DNA of 64,000 nt from Gliomastix tumulicola. Taxonomy: Eukaryota; Ascomycota; Sordariomycetes; Hypocreales; Bionectriaceae. Shown here one piece after another: positions 11,047-22,400 of the stretch. Both the position numbers and the translations under genes were made by a program. The DNA is taken from positions 558,001-622,000 of the forward strand of contig BCHX01000003.1 of assembly GCA_001599755.1 (NCBI GenBank). The letters run 5' to 3'. The stretch's first letter is position 1, and each line of letters begins with the position of its first letter. Below the pieces are notes generated by a model that did not search any database, had not been told where the DNA came from, and saw nothing but the letters and a program-made list of their open reading frames with translations.

Positions 11047-13012
11047 ATGCTCGACAACAAGAAGCAGCAGCAGCAGCAGCCAAGCGAGCCACACTCCGCC
11101 TCCTCGGAGCCCAACCCGGGCGAAGACCTGCCTCCCCCTGCCTACAAGCCCGCCAACGACGCCACAGTCTCGGCGCCCGAAGACAATGACGGCGGCCCTG
11201 CAGAAGCGCACCACCACCCGCGGACGCATCTCGGCGCCGAGTGGAAGTGGAAGGGCACCGTGAGCATCATCTTTCTCACGAGCATGATCAACGGTAGGTG
11301 CTCTACTCTTTACAAACTCGAACCGTGATACTGACGGATGGAAAGGCTATGACGTGAGCAACGTCGCCAACATCCAGCCGCGGCTGTACGAGGCCTTTGG
11401 CAGCATCGAGCTGCTGCCGTGGATCGGCCTGTCGTACTCGCTGGCCAACTTTGCCGTGCTGTCGTTTGCGCGCAAGATCACGTACTGCACGGACATGCGC
11501 TGGATCTACATCGTCAGCATGGTGCTCTTCATGGCGGGCGCTGCTGTTGCCGGCTCGGCGGAGAGCATGAGCTCTGTGATTGGCGGGCGTATCATCATGG
11601 GTATTGGCGGTGCCATTGTGCAGCAGACGTGAGTCTCTCTTCTTCCTCGTCCGACTTCTCCTCTCAGTCCCTCTCCTCGCCCCTCCGAGAGTACTTCCAG
11701 AGTATACTGACAACCCCCCAGCAACATGTCGTACATGGCCGTCTTCGCCACCGCTGCCGAGACGCCCGGCCTCTTCGCCACCATGTCAGCGATGTGGGCA
11801 GTCGGCCTCGTCGTCGGCGGTCCCATCGGCGCCGCCTTTGCAGAGAACAGCTCGGCCACCTGGCGCTGGGCCTTCTATCTCAACCTGCCGCTCGTCGGCC
11901 TCGGCCTCGTCATCGCCTTCCTCTGCCTGCCGAGCCACTCGCTCGCGCCCGCGGGCACGTCGCTCCTGCAGCGTCTCAAGGGCATCGACCCGCTCGGCAT
12001 CCTCTTCAACGCGGCCGCGCCCGTGCTCTTCTCCCTGGCTGCCACCTTCTCCGGTCCGATCTGGGCCTGGGACTCGGCAGCGTCCATCGTGACCTGGGTC
12101 GTCTTCGGCCTCGTTCTTATCGCATGGGCCGTGCAGCAGGTGTTCTGCATCTTCACGACGGAGGAAGAGCGCGCGTTCCCGGTGCACATCCTCTCCAGGT
12201 ACCGTCTCATCCCCATCTGGGTCGCCTCCGGCTGCGCCGGCGCCTCGTACGCCGTCACGCTGTACTACACACCGCTCTTCTTCGCCTTTGCCCGCGGTCA
12301 CGACGCCCTGCAGCAGACCGTCCGCCTCCTCCCCTTCATCCTCGTCTTCATCGTCGTTGTGCTCCTCACGGGGGGCCTCCTCCCCGTCGTGAAAGTCTAC
12401 AAGCCCGTCTACTGCCTCGCGGGCCTCTTCACGCTCGTCGGCGCGACGGCCATGACCGTCACGCTGCGCACCGACGTGTCCGAGTCGCTCGTCATGGGGC
12501 TCGAGGCCCTCATCGGCGTCGGGCTGGGCATGCACTTCCAGCACGGGTTTGGCATCTCCAACGTCATCAACAGGGACAATGCCCGGGACCGCGTCGACAG
12601 CACCGTCGTCTGCAACATGCTGCAGATGGGCTCCATCGCGGGCATCCTCGCCGTCGCGGGCTGCGTCTTCCAGAACGAAGGGTACAATGTGCTCCGGAAG
12701 GCCATCACTGTCGATGGGGAGACGCCCTACTCCGAGGAGGAGATCCGCGAGGCGCTGGCGGGTGTCTCGTCGGCCGTCCGGCAGTCGCGGGATCCCGAGG
12801 TGCTGCGGAAGGGCATCGACGCCGTGACCGAGGTCATCTCGGACGAGTTCTACATCGTCATGGCCGCGGGCATCCTGTGCATGCTCTGTAGCGCTGCGAT
12901 GAAGTGGGAGAAGCTGGACTACAGACGGCCGGCGGCTGCTGCGGCCCAGGAGAAGGAGCAAGGTAGTGCGTCTGCCCAGCCTTCCATCGGGGCAGATAAC
13001 GCCTCAGCTTAG
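11047..13012 (+). CDS. Major facilitator superfamily transporter, DHA2-like (14-helix type)
   Basis: Exons 11047-11293, 11346-11628 and 11722-13012 join to 606 aa. A hydrophilic N-terminus with a short glutamine run (about residues 7-11) precedes the first membrane helix near residue 72. Conserved MFS features include YDVSNVANIQPRL, the loop after the second helix with RKITYCTDMRW (the motif A region) and GGRIIMGIGGAIVQQT in helix 4. The motif C-like segment is MWAVGLVVGGPIGAAF. The length and multiple later hydrophobic helices fit the 14-helix drug:H+ antiporter family 2, which exports toxic or secondary metabolites at the plasma membrane. Substrate is unknown. The gene is divergent from the P450 and convergent with the hydrolase 272 bases downstream. 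A siderophore transporter is an alternative, because the families are related. Confidence 0.9.
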
Positions 13013-13284
13013 GAGGACATAGCCATGGAAGGACAGGACAGGACACTGAAGGAAAGGTAAAGGCTTCAGATATGTAGGACGGGAGTGAGCACTGATGAAC
13101 GACTGGAACGTGCAGGAAATGAGATAGTGACAATGATTCGCTACATAGTTCGCTTAACCTAATTCGAAATGAGTCCATGCCATGATCCCGTGCCTAGTTC
13201 TATCCATCCCAAACGAGAGTCTAGTGTCCATCCCAAACGCCAAACAAATACAGAAAGAGAGACAGTTGTAGTAAACCATCACAT

Positions 13285-14202
13285 CTAAGCCGTCTCCTCG
13301 ACAAAGCGGCAGATCTCATCCCGCGCCTTGCGGCCCTCATCCATGGGCATCAGCGGCCAGCAGTGCAGCATAGCCTCGCCCTCGACGAGCTCCGCCGTGG
13401 CTCCCTGCTCCTGCGCGAGCTCGACGAACTTGCGGACGTCGGGCGAGAGCATGTCCTTCTCGGCGGCGAAGACCTGCATGGGCGGCAGACCGGCGAGGCG
13501 GCCTCGGATCGGGCTCGCGCGCGGGTCGGCGCCGTCCATGTCCGGGCAGATGATGTCCTTGATGGCGCGGCAGCCGACAATGTCCATCCAGGGGTCCGAC
13601 TTGGAGGCGGCGACGACGTCCGGGTTGGAGAAGGACGTGTCGACGCTGGGCGTGATGAGGACGAGGCGGGAGGCGGCGGGCTTGCCCTGCTCGACGGCCT
13701 GCTGAGTCAGACCGAGGGCGAGGTGGCCGCCGGCAGAGTCACCGACCGCGATGAAGGGCGTCGACTCCCACGAGCTGGCCATGCTGTCGTACAGCGGGCG
13801 GATCATATCGTACATGTCGGTGAGGTGGTGGTCCGGGCCGAGCGGGTAGATGGGCACAGTGACAACGGCATCGAGACGATCGGCCAGCTCGACGACCATA
13901 CGCCAGTGCAGAGGGGTGATCTCGAAGATGAAGGCGCCGCCGTGGATGAACAGAATACGGTTACGCACGGGGCGGCCGGACTTGGACGACACCTCATAGA
14001 CAGCGTGTCCGTCGACGGTGCTCTGCACCCAGTTGGCCGTCTTGCGGATGCGCTTGCTGGGCTCGTGGGCGGGCGTCACCGCGCGGCGCTCCTTCTGCTT
14101 CTCCTTGTCGATCTGGACCTGGAGGGCCTCGGGGGACTGGAAGCAGCCCTTGAAGAGGAACCAGGTGGCCCAGGGGAGGATGTAGGAGAGGACGCTGCGC
14201 AT
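13285..14202 (-). CDS. Alpha/beta hydrolase, hormone-sensitive-lipase-like esterase
   Basis: A single-exon ORF of 305 aa. It shows the oxyanion-hole motif HGGA (about residues 87-90), the nucleophile elbow GDSAGG with Ser near 156, an Asp near 250 in AAEKDML and a His near 280 in MLHCWPL, which together make the expected catalytic triad. The N-terminus has a hydrophobic stretch (about 5-20) that may be a membrane anchor or weak signal. HSL-type enzymes hydrolyse short acyl esters, lactones or carbamates, and in fungi some act in toxin detoxification or tailoring of metabolites. The substrate here is unknown. It converges on the MFS transporter gene, which may be relevant if the two act on the same compound. 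Confidence 0.9.
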   Translation of the reverse strand: MRSVLSYILPWATWFLFKGCFQSPEALQVQIDKEKQKERRAVTPAHEPSKRIRKTANWVQSTVDGHAVYEVSSKSGRPVRNRILFIHGGAFIFEITPLHWRMVVELADRLDAVVTVPIYPLGPDHHLTDMYDMIRPLYDSMASSWESTPFIAVGDSAGGHLALGLTQQAVEQGKPAASRLVLITPSVDTSFSNPDVVAASKSDPWMDIVGCRAIKDIICPDMDGADPRASPIRGRLAGLPPMQVFAAEKDMLSPDVRKFVELAQEQGATAELVEGEAMLHCWPLMPMDEGRKARDEICRFVEETA

Positions 14203-17144
14203 GGTGGCGGTCGTGTTATATCAGAGTGTCGTGTGATAAAATGATGTGTAGACGTATCCGGTACGTGGAGGCTGTTTAGATCAGAGAGTCTTGGTTCGTG
14301 AGATGCTTCTCGCCAGGAGAAGTTGCTGAGTGATGGTGTGATGGTGAAGATGATGAGAATGAGGAGAGTGAAGCAAGATGTTCGTCGAGAGTCAGGACGA
14401 GACGCAGATAGATATAGAAATCGAGCATCACATCACATCGCCTCGATGAAACAAACACAGACGAGGCCTCCGATCATCTTTCCATCTCCCTCTGGCGATG
14501 ACCGCAACAAACGCACGAGCAACGCCTCCCGTCGACCGTCCATCCATGCCTTCTCCCGGGCCCCGAATCCCAATTCCAGCCCTGCCCCAAACCGCCCGCC
14601 CGCAATTCCTCTGCAGTAGGAAACGATGAACAGCAAGTGCTGACGCGGTCTGGGGCAAGAAAACTGGACCGCAGCGTTTGAGAATGCAAACCGTCGTTGA
14701 TGCTTGTTGCAGACTTACTCATCCACTTCATCCCACTGCCAGGCATCGATCACTGGCAAGACTGGCAGCATGGGAGGACCCTGGCCTGACGTTGGCAACC
14801 GGGCAGGGATGTGGGGGGTTTGGCATTTCGTGCTTTTGCTTGCCCACTGAGATTCTAATTTAGATTGTAGATCGTCCCGGGATGGCCTGGAAAGCTTGGT
14901 AGTGGGATCGTCGGGGCTCGGTGATGACGAAGGTGATGGGCAAGGCGATGATGCTGTTGGAGGCGGACGGGATTCTGGAACGGGTTTGGGAAGGCTGCAG
15001 TTCCAGAATTCTGGAAGTATTCCTACGGGCAATTCAATGCCTGGAGATACTTGCAAGCGCCCTCATTCTGCGCGGGAGATCTCCCGGCGTGATAAGAGAT
15101 CATACCTCAGAACCTCGTATCTGCAGACGCGGGTGAAACTGGCTGCAGCGCATATGCAACGCATCGGCACATCCTCTGCCGGGCGATGAAAAACTGCCGC
15201 CCGCGTGCCGTGGCGGATACCTGCATACATGTCTAGCCTTATCGCCAGACCTGCAGCGGAATAATAGCGAGCGACTTGCACTGTAGTAATCAGTGACGTG
15301 ATGCCCGTCCCGTAGGGCTAACGTAAGAAGCAGCAAAGCGGGCAAAAACAGAGGCAAATCTTCCCAGCAAGTTTTTCTGAATCCCGAACACCGTCTCCCG
15401 TTTCGGCCAATCCCGGTCCCGGATGACCCACTTAACGGAGCACCCGTCCGTCTCCGTTCGGTCTTTGAGCCTCTGATCGCCCAAACCTCAAACAAACCGC
15501 GTGGCCGCCCTCCCTTGCACACTCTCCTCTGTCCCGCTGGCGGGAGGCTGTGTAGATTAGTACTCGTAGTATGTGGGCTAATTTTAGGGGTCCTCCTCTC
15601 TCTCGGGTTTGGAGGTGTAGCTCGCTGTCCGAGGGAAACGGAACCCTGGCTTCTGCTACGGTTCTCTGACTCGTTCCGTCCGCTCCTTCGGGGTCCGATC
15701 TTTGTTTTAGGGCCTGACAGGCCATGGCATCATACCTTTGCGGAGGGAAGAGGAAAGCTTGTCGCAGGAGCCAAGAAAACATCTGCCGGGGGAGGGCTGG
15801 GGCCATGAAATGAAGAAACCCATGCCATGATCCTGGCTTGAAGAACATGTTCTCATAGCAGGAATATGAGGGCTAACCTATACCGCGTGTTGACACTTCA
15901 GCACAGAACCGTCTTGAGACACTTGCTTGACTTGAAGCGCCCAACAGAGATAGGCAAAGACATGCCGCGCCGTGCCCACCCTCTTACATCCGTCCTGCAT
16001 ATCTGCACGTCGCAATCGTCATCTCCCGCGTCTAGTCTGCTTAGTGTCCAAGTTACACCCACCCGACGCATCATCGGGCGCATCAGTGGATGAAGACACC
16101 AGCAGCAAGATGGCATGCAGAACCGGAGTTGAACAGATGTTGAGGCATTATCGTAGTGCATGGCATGCAGCAGTTCGATGGCAGTGTCAGATCATACCTT
16201 CTCATTATGTCACTGTTCCATCACTCAGACCTTGTTGGCGGTGATTCTCGTCTGCCACCAAGGGAGGTCACTATCACTGCAAAACAATCCCTAGACAAAA
16301 CTCCAAGTTCTAATTCAAGATCAATGTTGCATTCCCAAACGCCGTTGCATGATATAGAGCCGCGCAAAATATGAAACTGTCGCGTGCTAGCGAGCGTCAA
16401 CTGACTGACCCTGCCCTTGCTCGATCCCTGCTCAAGTACAACCCCCCCCCGACAAGCGCTTTGAAACGCTCGACGAATTACTCCGTAGACTTTCCCTAAT
16501 GAGTAATCTATCGTATGAGGACGGATTTCGACGTGCTTCATATCCATCATCTCTCCAAATGTCCACGTCACCATGGCCCCAACGTGGGCTGCCGGCCTAC
16601 CACCCTGCGATGCTACGCTCATATCTCGCTGCACGTCGCGATCCTCGGGTCGTTGAGATACCCGAAGCGAATGCGGAAAAGAAGTGCAGAGGAGTAAGAC
16701 GAGAAGCAAGAAGGGGGGTAACATGAATGATCTGAGGAGTGGAGGGAGACGCAACAGATCAGTTCCCGTTCGAGTGGCAGATCACCCTTCCACCACGTCG
16801 CGACCTCCGAAACCGATGCATGGAAGGAAAGCCCACATGTAAGGCAGCCTTGGATCGTCCAATGGCCGTCGAATCTCCAATGTTGTCCAATTGATCGTCG
16901 CATTTCCCTACACTGCGCTTACTCAGCGCGTGATACGGATGACCGGATGCTATCAGACATTGGGCATGGCCAACAACGACGATTGTTTCACCCCCAGACA
17001 GCCCTGGCTCCTTGTTGATTTTTGGTGGCTATGGAAGGAGTCCTCATGCTTGGCTGTCTTTCCTCGATGACGTGGATGAGTCTGAGCAAGAGCTCATCTA
17101 AAGTAGTAACAAAGGAGCAGAGGCCAACGCGGAAAGGAAACGTA
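14203..17144. other. Gene-poor region between hydrolase and 643-aa gene
   Basis: About 2.9 kb without a supported gene. The longest frame (minus, 16221-16754) has a hydrophobic start but no recognisable family and is rejected. A TACTCCGTA nonamer is at 16479-16487, and a run of nine or ten C lies near 16443. Confidence 0.5.
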
Positions 17145-19076
17145 TCAGAACGAGTTGGACCTCTGCGTCGAGACGCCCAACAACCACCTTCCGGAATTTC
17201 CACCACCAAAAGAAGAAAGAGTGTCTCCCTCGATCGGGCCATCGTCATCTGACTGGAGGTTATCAATCCACTCGTGCTCGCGGATGGCTCGCTCCGCCAC
17301 GGGAAATCCGTCCTCGCCTCGAAGCCAAGTGAACACATTTCCCGTGACCATTTCCGACACGTCATCCTCTACGTCGAGGTCTGCATAATCAACGGCTATG
17401 CTGCGGTCCGCGGGGTCTGAAGATAGGCCGTGCTTGACGCGTGTGGAAGGAGACGATGAGGTGTCACTCAGCCCTTGTTCGACAACCTCGCCTTCCTCGC
17501 AGGTCCAAACGAAGTTCCGGTATTCTAACCCGTGTGTCGCTCCACAAGAAGCATGCAGTCGAACATCAAGGCTCGTATCCCCCAGAGATGTGAAGCCGAA
17601 TGGACGCATCGGGAAGAGAGGAGGGGTCGCATGATCCGGATGGTGAGCTAAATACATGAGTCGACACTCATCGGCCCGAGATAACTGAGTTGCATCGGGA
17701 GCGGGCTTGTCCACCGGTACTTGGATGAAGGACGCAAGCGTTTCCGTCCAAGCCGCGGCACTGAGATCAACCTTCCACCAGCCCATCCTGGCTTCTTGGA
17801 AACACTTGGCATCAGCGCCCGTGATGAAAGCACCCATCCAGAGAAACGCAAGACCTGGGTCTCTCCCAATAAGAGTCTTTAGAAGGCCTAACCGATCTTG
17901 AGGTCCTTCGGAATCCAGAAATGCAAGCGAGCCTTGGAGCCAGGCTCCGTATATGTTGCAATCCACGTCTTGCTCGAAGAAGACGCTGCTCAGAAGTGAC
18001 TTGACCCCTCTAGCATTGCAACTGAGTGTGAGTAGCTTATCTAAACACTTGGAGTTCATGTCTATGAATGGGGGTGTTGGTTGATGCTGCTCTGTCGAAT
18101 GTCTGCTGCCTCTGAGCAGTGCTCCAGGAACTGGTAACGTGATCTTCTTGTTGTCGTACTTTGCCACATGTATGAACAAAGCAGCTGCGAGTGCCAACTG
18201 GCATTGGAAGTCGACATTGTGGTAGCGGTAATATGCTATCAAGTATCCCGTCGCCGTCTCGAATGTTGGAAGGCCCCGGCTTGACGAGCGAGGAGAGAGC
18301 CTGTTACCTCCTACTACCGTAAACGGGGAACTGCCTTTAGCCCTCACGGTCCATGGGGAGCACAGGACGGCACCCTTCTCCGTTCTGATTGAGGCTGTCC
18401 AACCGCCATTTGCTCCCAGAACAGCCTTCCACCACTCGACTGCCGACTCATCTGCATCTCCCACATCAACAATACATGGCTCGAGTAAAGATGTGTGTGT
18501 CTGGCCGGTTCCTTTCCTGTCCAGACAGCCTTGGTCACTGGAGATGTATGCGCCAGGGATGAGTTCTGCCCAACGAGCAGAGAGGATGTAGCTCCAAGCA
18601 AGCACAAGTACTGTGATGTGACTTCCCTCCCCAGCCAACGAATCAATAAGTCCCGACGAAGGTGTCGGTTCAGAAGAGAAGACGATCGGTGCTGGAGAGC
18701 TCGCCGCGACCGGGATCGTGACTTCGTCGTGAAACGGGGGGAGGTCGCAAGGTCCGCTGGTGGTTATCCATTCGGATTTGCCTTGCATAGTTGCTGTGTT
18801 TGAGAAAGACAAATCCACCCGCAGATTTGCCGGGAAATATGGATGGCGACGAAGCAAAGGAGCCGGGTCTATGAGCTTGTCGAAGCCATCTTTGAGGTGC
18901 AAATCGAGGCTTGATTTCCACAGAGAGGCCCAGGTCCGATAGCCCTTCCCATACATTGCCTTGAACGCGTCTTGGCTGGGGCGAAGGGCATCCTCCATCC
19001 CCGATTCTGGACAGCGGTGCTGTCGGCGGATCGCGCTCTCTGTGAAAGTCGACAAGAAGAGATTTTGTGACTCCAT
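17145..19076 (-). CDS. Uncharacterised 643-aa fungal protein next to the Clr5-ankyrin gene
   Basis: One uninterrupted minus-strand ORF of 643 aa with an even codon pattern, so I consider it real. I see no signal peptide, no catalytic motif and no established domain. Visible features are an aromatic-rich N-terminal third (YGKGYRTWASLWKSSLDLHL), a segment LVLAWSYILSARWAELIPG (about residues 155-173), EWWKAVLG (about 213-220), a hydrophobic mid region around QCQLALAAALFIHVAK and an acidic C-terminal region around residues 540-620 (VDYADLDVEDD, NLQSDDDGPIEGD). From memory, proteins with the WSYILSARWAEL-type segment occur in other Pezizomycotina and are annotated only as hypothetical. That is recollection, not a search. 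It is transcribed in the same direction as the upstream Clr5-ankyrin gene, 406 bases away. The function is unknown. Confidence 0.75.
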   Translation of the reverse strand: MESQNLFLSTFTESAIRRQHRCPESGMEDALRPSQDAFKAMYGKGYRTWASLWKSSLDLHLKDGFDKLIDPAPLLRRHPYFPANLRVDLSFSNTATMQGKSEWITTSGPCDLPPFHDEVTIPVAASSPAPIVFSSEPTPSSGLIDSLAGEGSHITVLVLAWSYILSARWAELIPGAYISSDQGCLDRKGTGQTHTSLLEPCIVDVGDADESAVEWWKAVLGANGGWTASIRTEKGAVLCSPWTVRAKGSSPFTVVGGNRLSPRSSSRGLPTFETATGYLIAYYRYHNVDFQCQLALAAALFIHVAKYDNKKITLPVPGALLRGSRHSTEQHQPTPPFIDMNSKCLDKLLTLSCNARGVKSLLSSVFFEQDVDCNIYGAWLQGSLAFLDSEGPQDRLGLLKTLIGRDPGLAFLWMGAFITGADAKCFQEARMGWWKVDLSAAAWTETLASFIQVPVDKPAPDATQLSRADECRLMYLAHHPDHATPPLFPMRPFGFTSLGDTSLDVRLHASCGATHGLEYRNFVWTCEEGEVVEQGLSDTSSSPSTRVKHGLSSDPADRSIAVDYADLDVEDDVSEMVTGNVFTWLRGEDGFPVAERAIREHEWIDNLQSDDDGPIEGDTLSSFGGGNSGRWLLGVSTQRSNSF

Positions 19077-19482
19077 GATTTTTCAAATCCGAGGGAGATG
19101 TGGCGTAAATTGCGGCACGTGATCAGTGACCGAACTGCTGTCTGTGATTGATTTCTCCCAGTGCTGCAGCTCTCCGGCAAGAAATATCTTTACAAAATGC
19201 TGGTTCGGTGGAAGATCGTTCAAGAACTTTCCTCTGGCGATGACGGACAGGGGGCTTCGAACTGTACGACTTGTGTGATGAAACTCTCGTATTCCTTTCC
19301 ATGTTTGCGACCTCTCAAAGAAAAGCAACTGTTAACTCTTCGTCCTTATTCCGCAATGACCACGAAAGGTCTCATCCATGAGTCTAGGCCATCTTGTCGA
19401 TGTAGGACCTGATGTTGTTCTGCCTCGGAATAGAGAGTTGAGGGTTGGCTTGAGATCACCCAGCCCTAGCCCTCTCTCTAGC
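19077..19482. other. Gap between the two co-oriented minus-strand genes
   Basis: About 400 bases with no coding signal. It must hold the 3' end of the ankyrin gene and the promoter of the 643-aa gene. Confidence 0.5.
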
Positions 19483-22400
19483 TCAAACCATTTCAAAAGT
19501 AAAACATAACGAGGGAGCGGGCCCGTAGTCTGGCGCAGCTTCTCCCTGGTATGACCCGTCATCCCCATACCCATCGAAGGCGGGCTGCGAAGAGTAGGGC
19601 TGCTCCCATTGAGTGCCAGCTTCAATCTCCAGGGACTCCGATATATCGTCCCCATCGCCATCTTCTGGCTCCCCATCGTCTACGTCGCTGATATCACCTG
19701 TTAAGTCCTCATCTTGACTCTTCGGGCCTCCATTTTCGGCCTCCCATCGACACCATACTTCTTCCCACCGGCGCTCAGCTTCCGCCAGCCGGTAAACTTG
19801 TTGCTGAATTCTCTCTTCGTGTTGCCTCAGCAACTCAGGATGACTATGAAGCTCCTCTGTCATAGCCGCTATGTGGTTGCGTATTACTTGAGCGATGGCG
19901 AAGAGATCCTTCTTTTCAGCCATCATCAACGCACCCTCATATCCAGTGGTCCCAGGGCGCGCGCTGAGGCCTCCAGCCTTTAATAAGACATGTGTAATAT
20001 CCAGCCGCCTCGATTCCACAGCGGTATCGAGTGCGGTTTGAAAATCTGGATCGAAACCACTCATCGCGAGCCTCTGGGTGCCTATCACAGTAGGATCCGC
20101 GCCATGCTCCAGGAGGAGGAGAGTGTTGGTGAGATCCCCCAACCGTACGCAAGCATGCAACGCCCCCCATCCACGAGGACCGATAGTAGTGACGTCTGCA
20201 CCTTTAGCGATTAGCAACGGTAGCAAATCATTGCGCTGGCGCATTTGTTCCGGTGAAAGAAATGGTTTCTCAAACAGGGCTGTGAGAACGGTCTTTCCTC
20301 CATCTTCGTGAGCGGGTGCATTGATGTTTGCTCCCCGATCTAACAGTCGAAGTACCAGCTGCTGGTCGCAATTGTATGCGGCTGCCTGAAGGGGTGTCAG
20401 TGGATGACCGACGCATGAGTACAGTTCAATGTCTGAAGCAGTTTCAAGGAGCCCATCAATCAAGTCGTGGCTTGCGTTACCCTGGATAGCCGCTGCAAGG
20501 AATGCGCCAGAGTCGAAGATGCAATGCTGTGACTTGAAAAGCTTCAAAATTTTGAATTCTTTGTCTCCTCCGATGAGCAAGTGATTAAATAACGATAGCC
20601 AATCCAAGTCGGATATCTTGGCCATCTCAGCTGGATTTTGACTCATAAGCGCAATAGCGTCAGGTGTCGTCCGATAGGTTCTCACGATGAGGTTGTACGG
20701 GCTTGAATCAGAGGGATGCAGCTTCATATCGGCACCCTTGCTGAGAAGATATTGTGTCATCTCCAGGCTCATTCGTTTCAGACGTTTGAGACGTGTGGAG
20801 AAAATGTTGAGCCCACCCGGAGCAGAGATTGAGGGGCCAAACGCAGCAGCGCCAAACGCAGCAGCGCCAATCAATGTGAGTGGCCGAGAAGAGTCGATCT
20901 CAGAGTTGATGTCGACTCGTCGCTGCAAGAGCCAGTCTACTGCCTCGTAATTGTTTGCACGAGCAGCAGCCACCAGTGCATATCGACCGTCTCTTTCGAT
21001 GTCGGCGCCATGTCGGACTAGAATCTCAAGCATTCGGACACCCTTGGGCTGAACTCCAATTAGAAGGGCCTGTGGGCCAATGTATGCCCGCTTCTGGAAG
21101 AGATACTCCAGGATGAAATGGGAATCCTCATCAAGACCAAAGGCACAAGTGCTGGCCATTAAGAGTTGAAGTAAAGTCACCACGCCACCGCATTGCTGCA
21201 CGACGGCCGAGTCGATATCAACCCCATACTCAATAAGCGATCGACTCAGGCGGGCATTCACCTTGATGATATAGTCGTCTGGTTTCGAGACACCCATAAA
21301 GAATTGCTCGGCAAGGATGAGTTCCATAAATTGAGCCGGTGGGGGAGGCCGTGTCTGGAGGTAGCAGCTAAGGGCATGCTGCCCTTTCAAAGCTGCTTTG
21401 CAGAGCCCAGACCTAATGACTCTATCCGTGGTGAAACGTTCGCGGCTGTATGGCTCCAGGTAATGGAAAAGCCGATTGTCCAAATACAGACTCACGTCCA
21501 AAATAGTAGGATACCACTCTGGCGGAGTGTTGGTGCGATGATGAAAAGCATGAAACGGTGAATCTTCGGGCTGACTCCCGCTGGTCCAGAGGTATGGGAG
21601 GTCTACATCAGCACCAGCCCGCAGAAATAGATCGAGCCCTTCCATGCAGAAATCCAGTTTCTCCGTCCAGATATTGTCAGACCAGAAATAGAGTCCATCT
21701 TCAGGATCCACCCTCCAGGCCTGTGATAGTTGCCTCTCGATGAAGGTGAAAAAGAAGTGGAAGTTCGAAACTGGCCTGCTTAGGTTGCAGTAGTATAGCC
21801 ACCTGGCTGGTGTCTCCACAGATGCATTTGGATCGCACACTTCTGGATCCAGCATCAGCTGCACGCAGTTCCACGCACCTCTTTCTGCCGCAAGCACCAT
21901 GGCCGTTTTAACAAAAATTTCATCTTTTGATCGATGCGTATTGGACGGGCGAGCTCCTTTCTGGATAAGCCTTCGTAACAGCCTGGTGTTACCAAACCTA
22001 GCCGCCGCGAACAACATTGGGTTCATCATTCCTTCTGCCCAATCAGAATGTGCATCAAGAATTATTTCCACCAAAAATACCACTGCATCTGAGTGATCCA
22101 GGGCGTCGGCCATGCGGAAGGTATTTTCCCACGTTGCCCTGATCGACTGGTAGTTGGCTGAGAAGACCGTCCTAGCAACTTTCGGAGGGATTTGATACAC
22201 AAGCATATCGAGAAGCTGCATCCATGTTTGCCGCCCACCATTGCCGATGCCGTTGACCAAGTTATTCGATGCCAGGTACACCAGTGTGTTCAGCACATGA
22301 TATGCGTTGAATTCGGGTGACAAGGCTGTAAAAGACGAAGACGATGGGTTCTCCTGAATTTGGTTAAGACTGGGAAATCGACTTTCGCAAATCCTAGCCA

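Noticed and set aside
11419..12891. 490-codon plus-strand frame overlapping the MFS gene
   Set aside because: It is an Arg/His-rich shadow of the GC-rich MFS coding frame and runs through its second intron.
16221..16754. Minus-strand ORF of up to 177 codons with a hydrophobic start resembling a signal peptide
   Set aside because: The rest of the frame has no recognisable family or regular codon pattern and lies in a gene-poor region. Its best in-frame ATG is internal. A secreted small protein cannot be excluded, but support is too thin.
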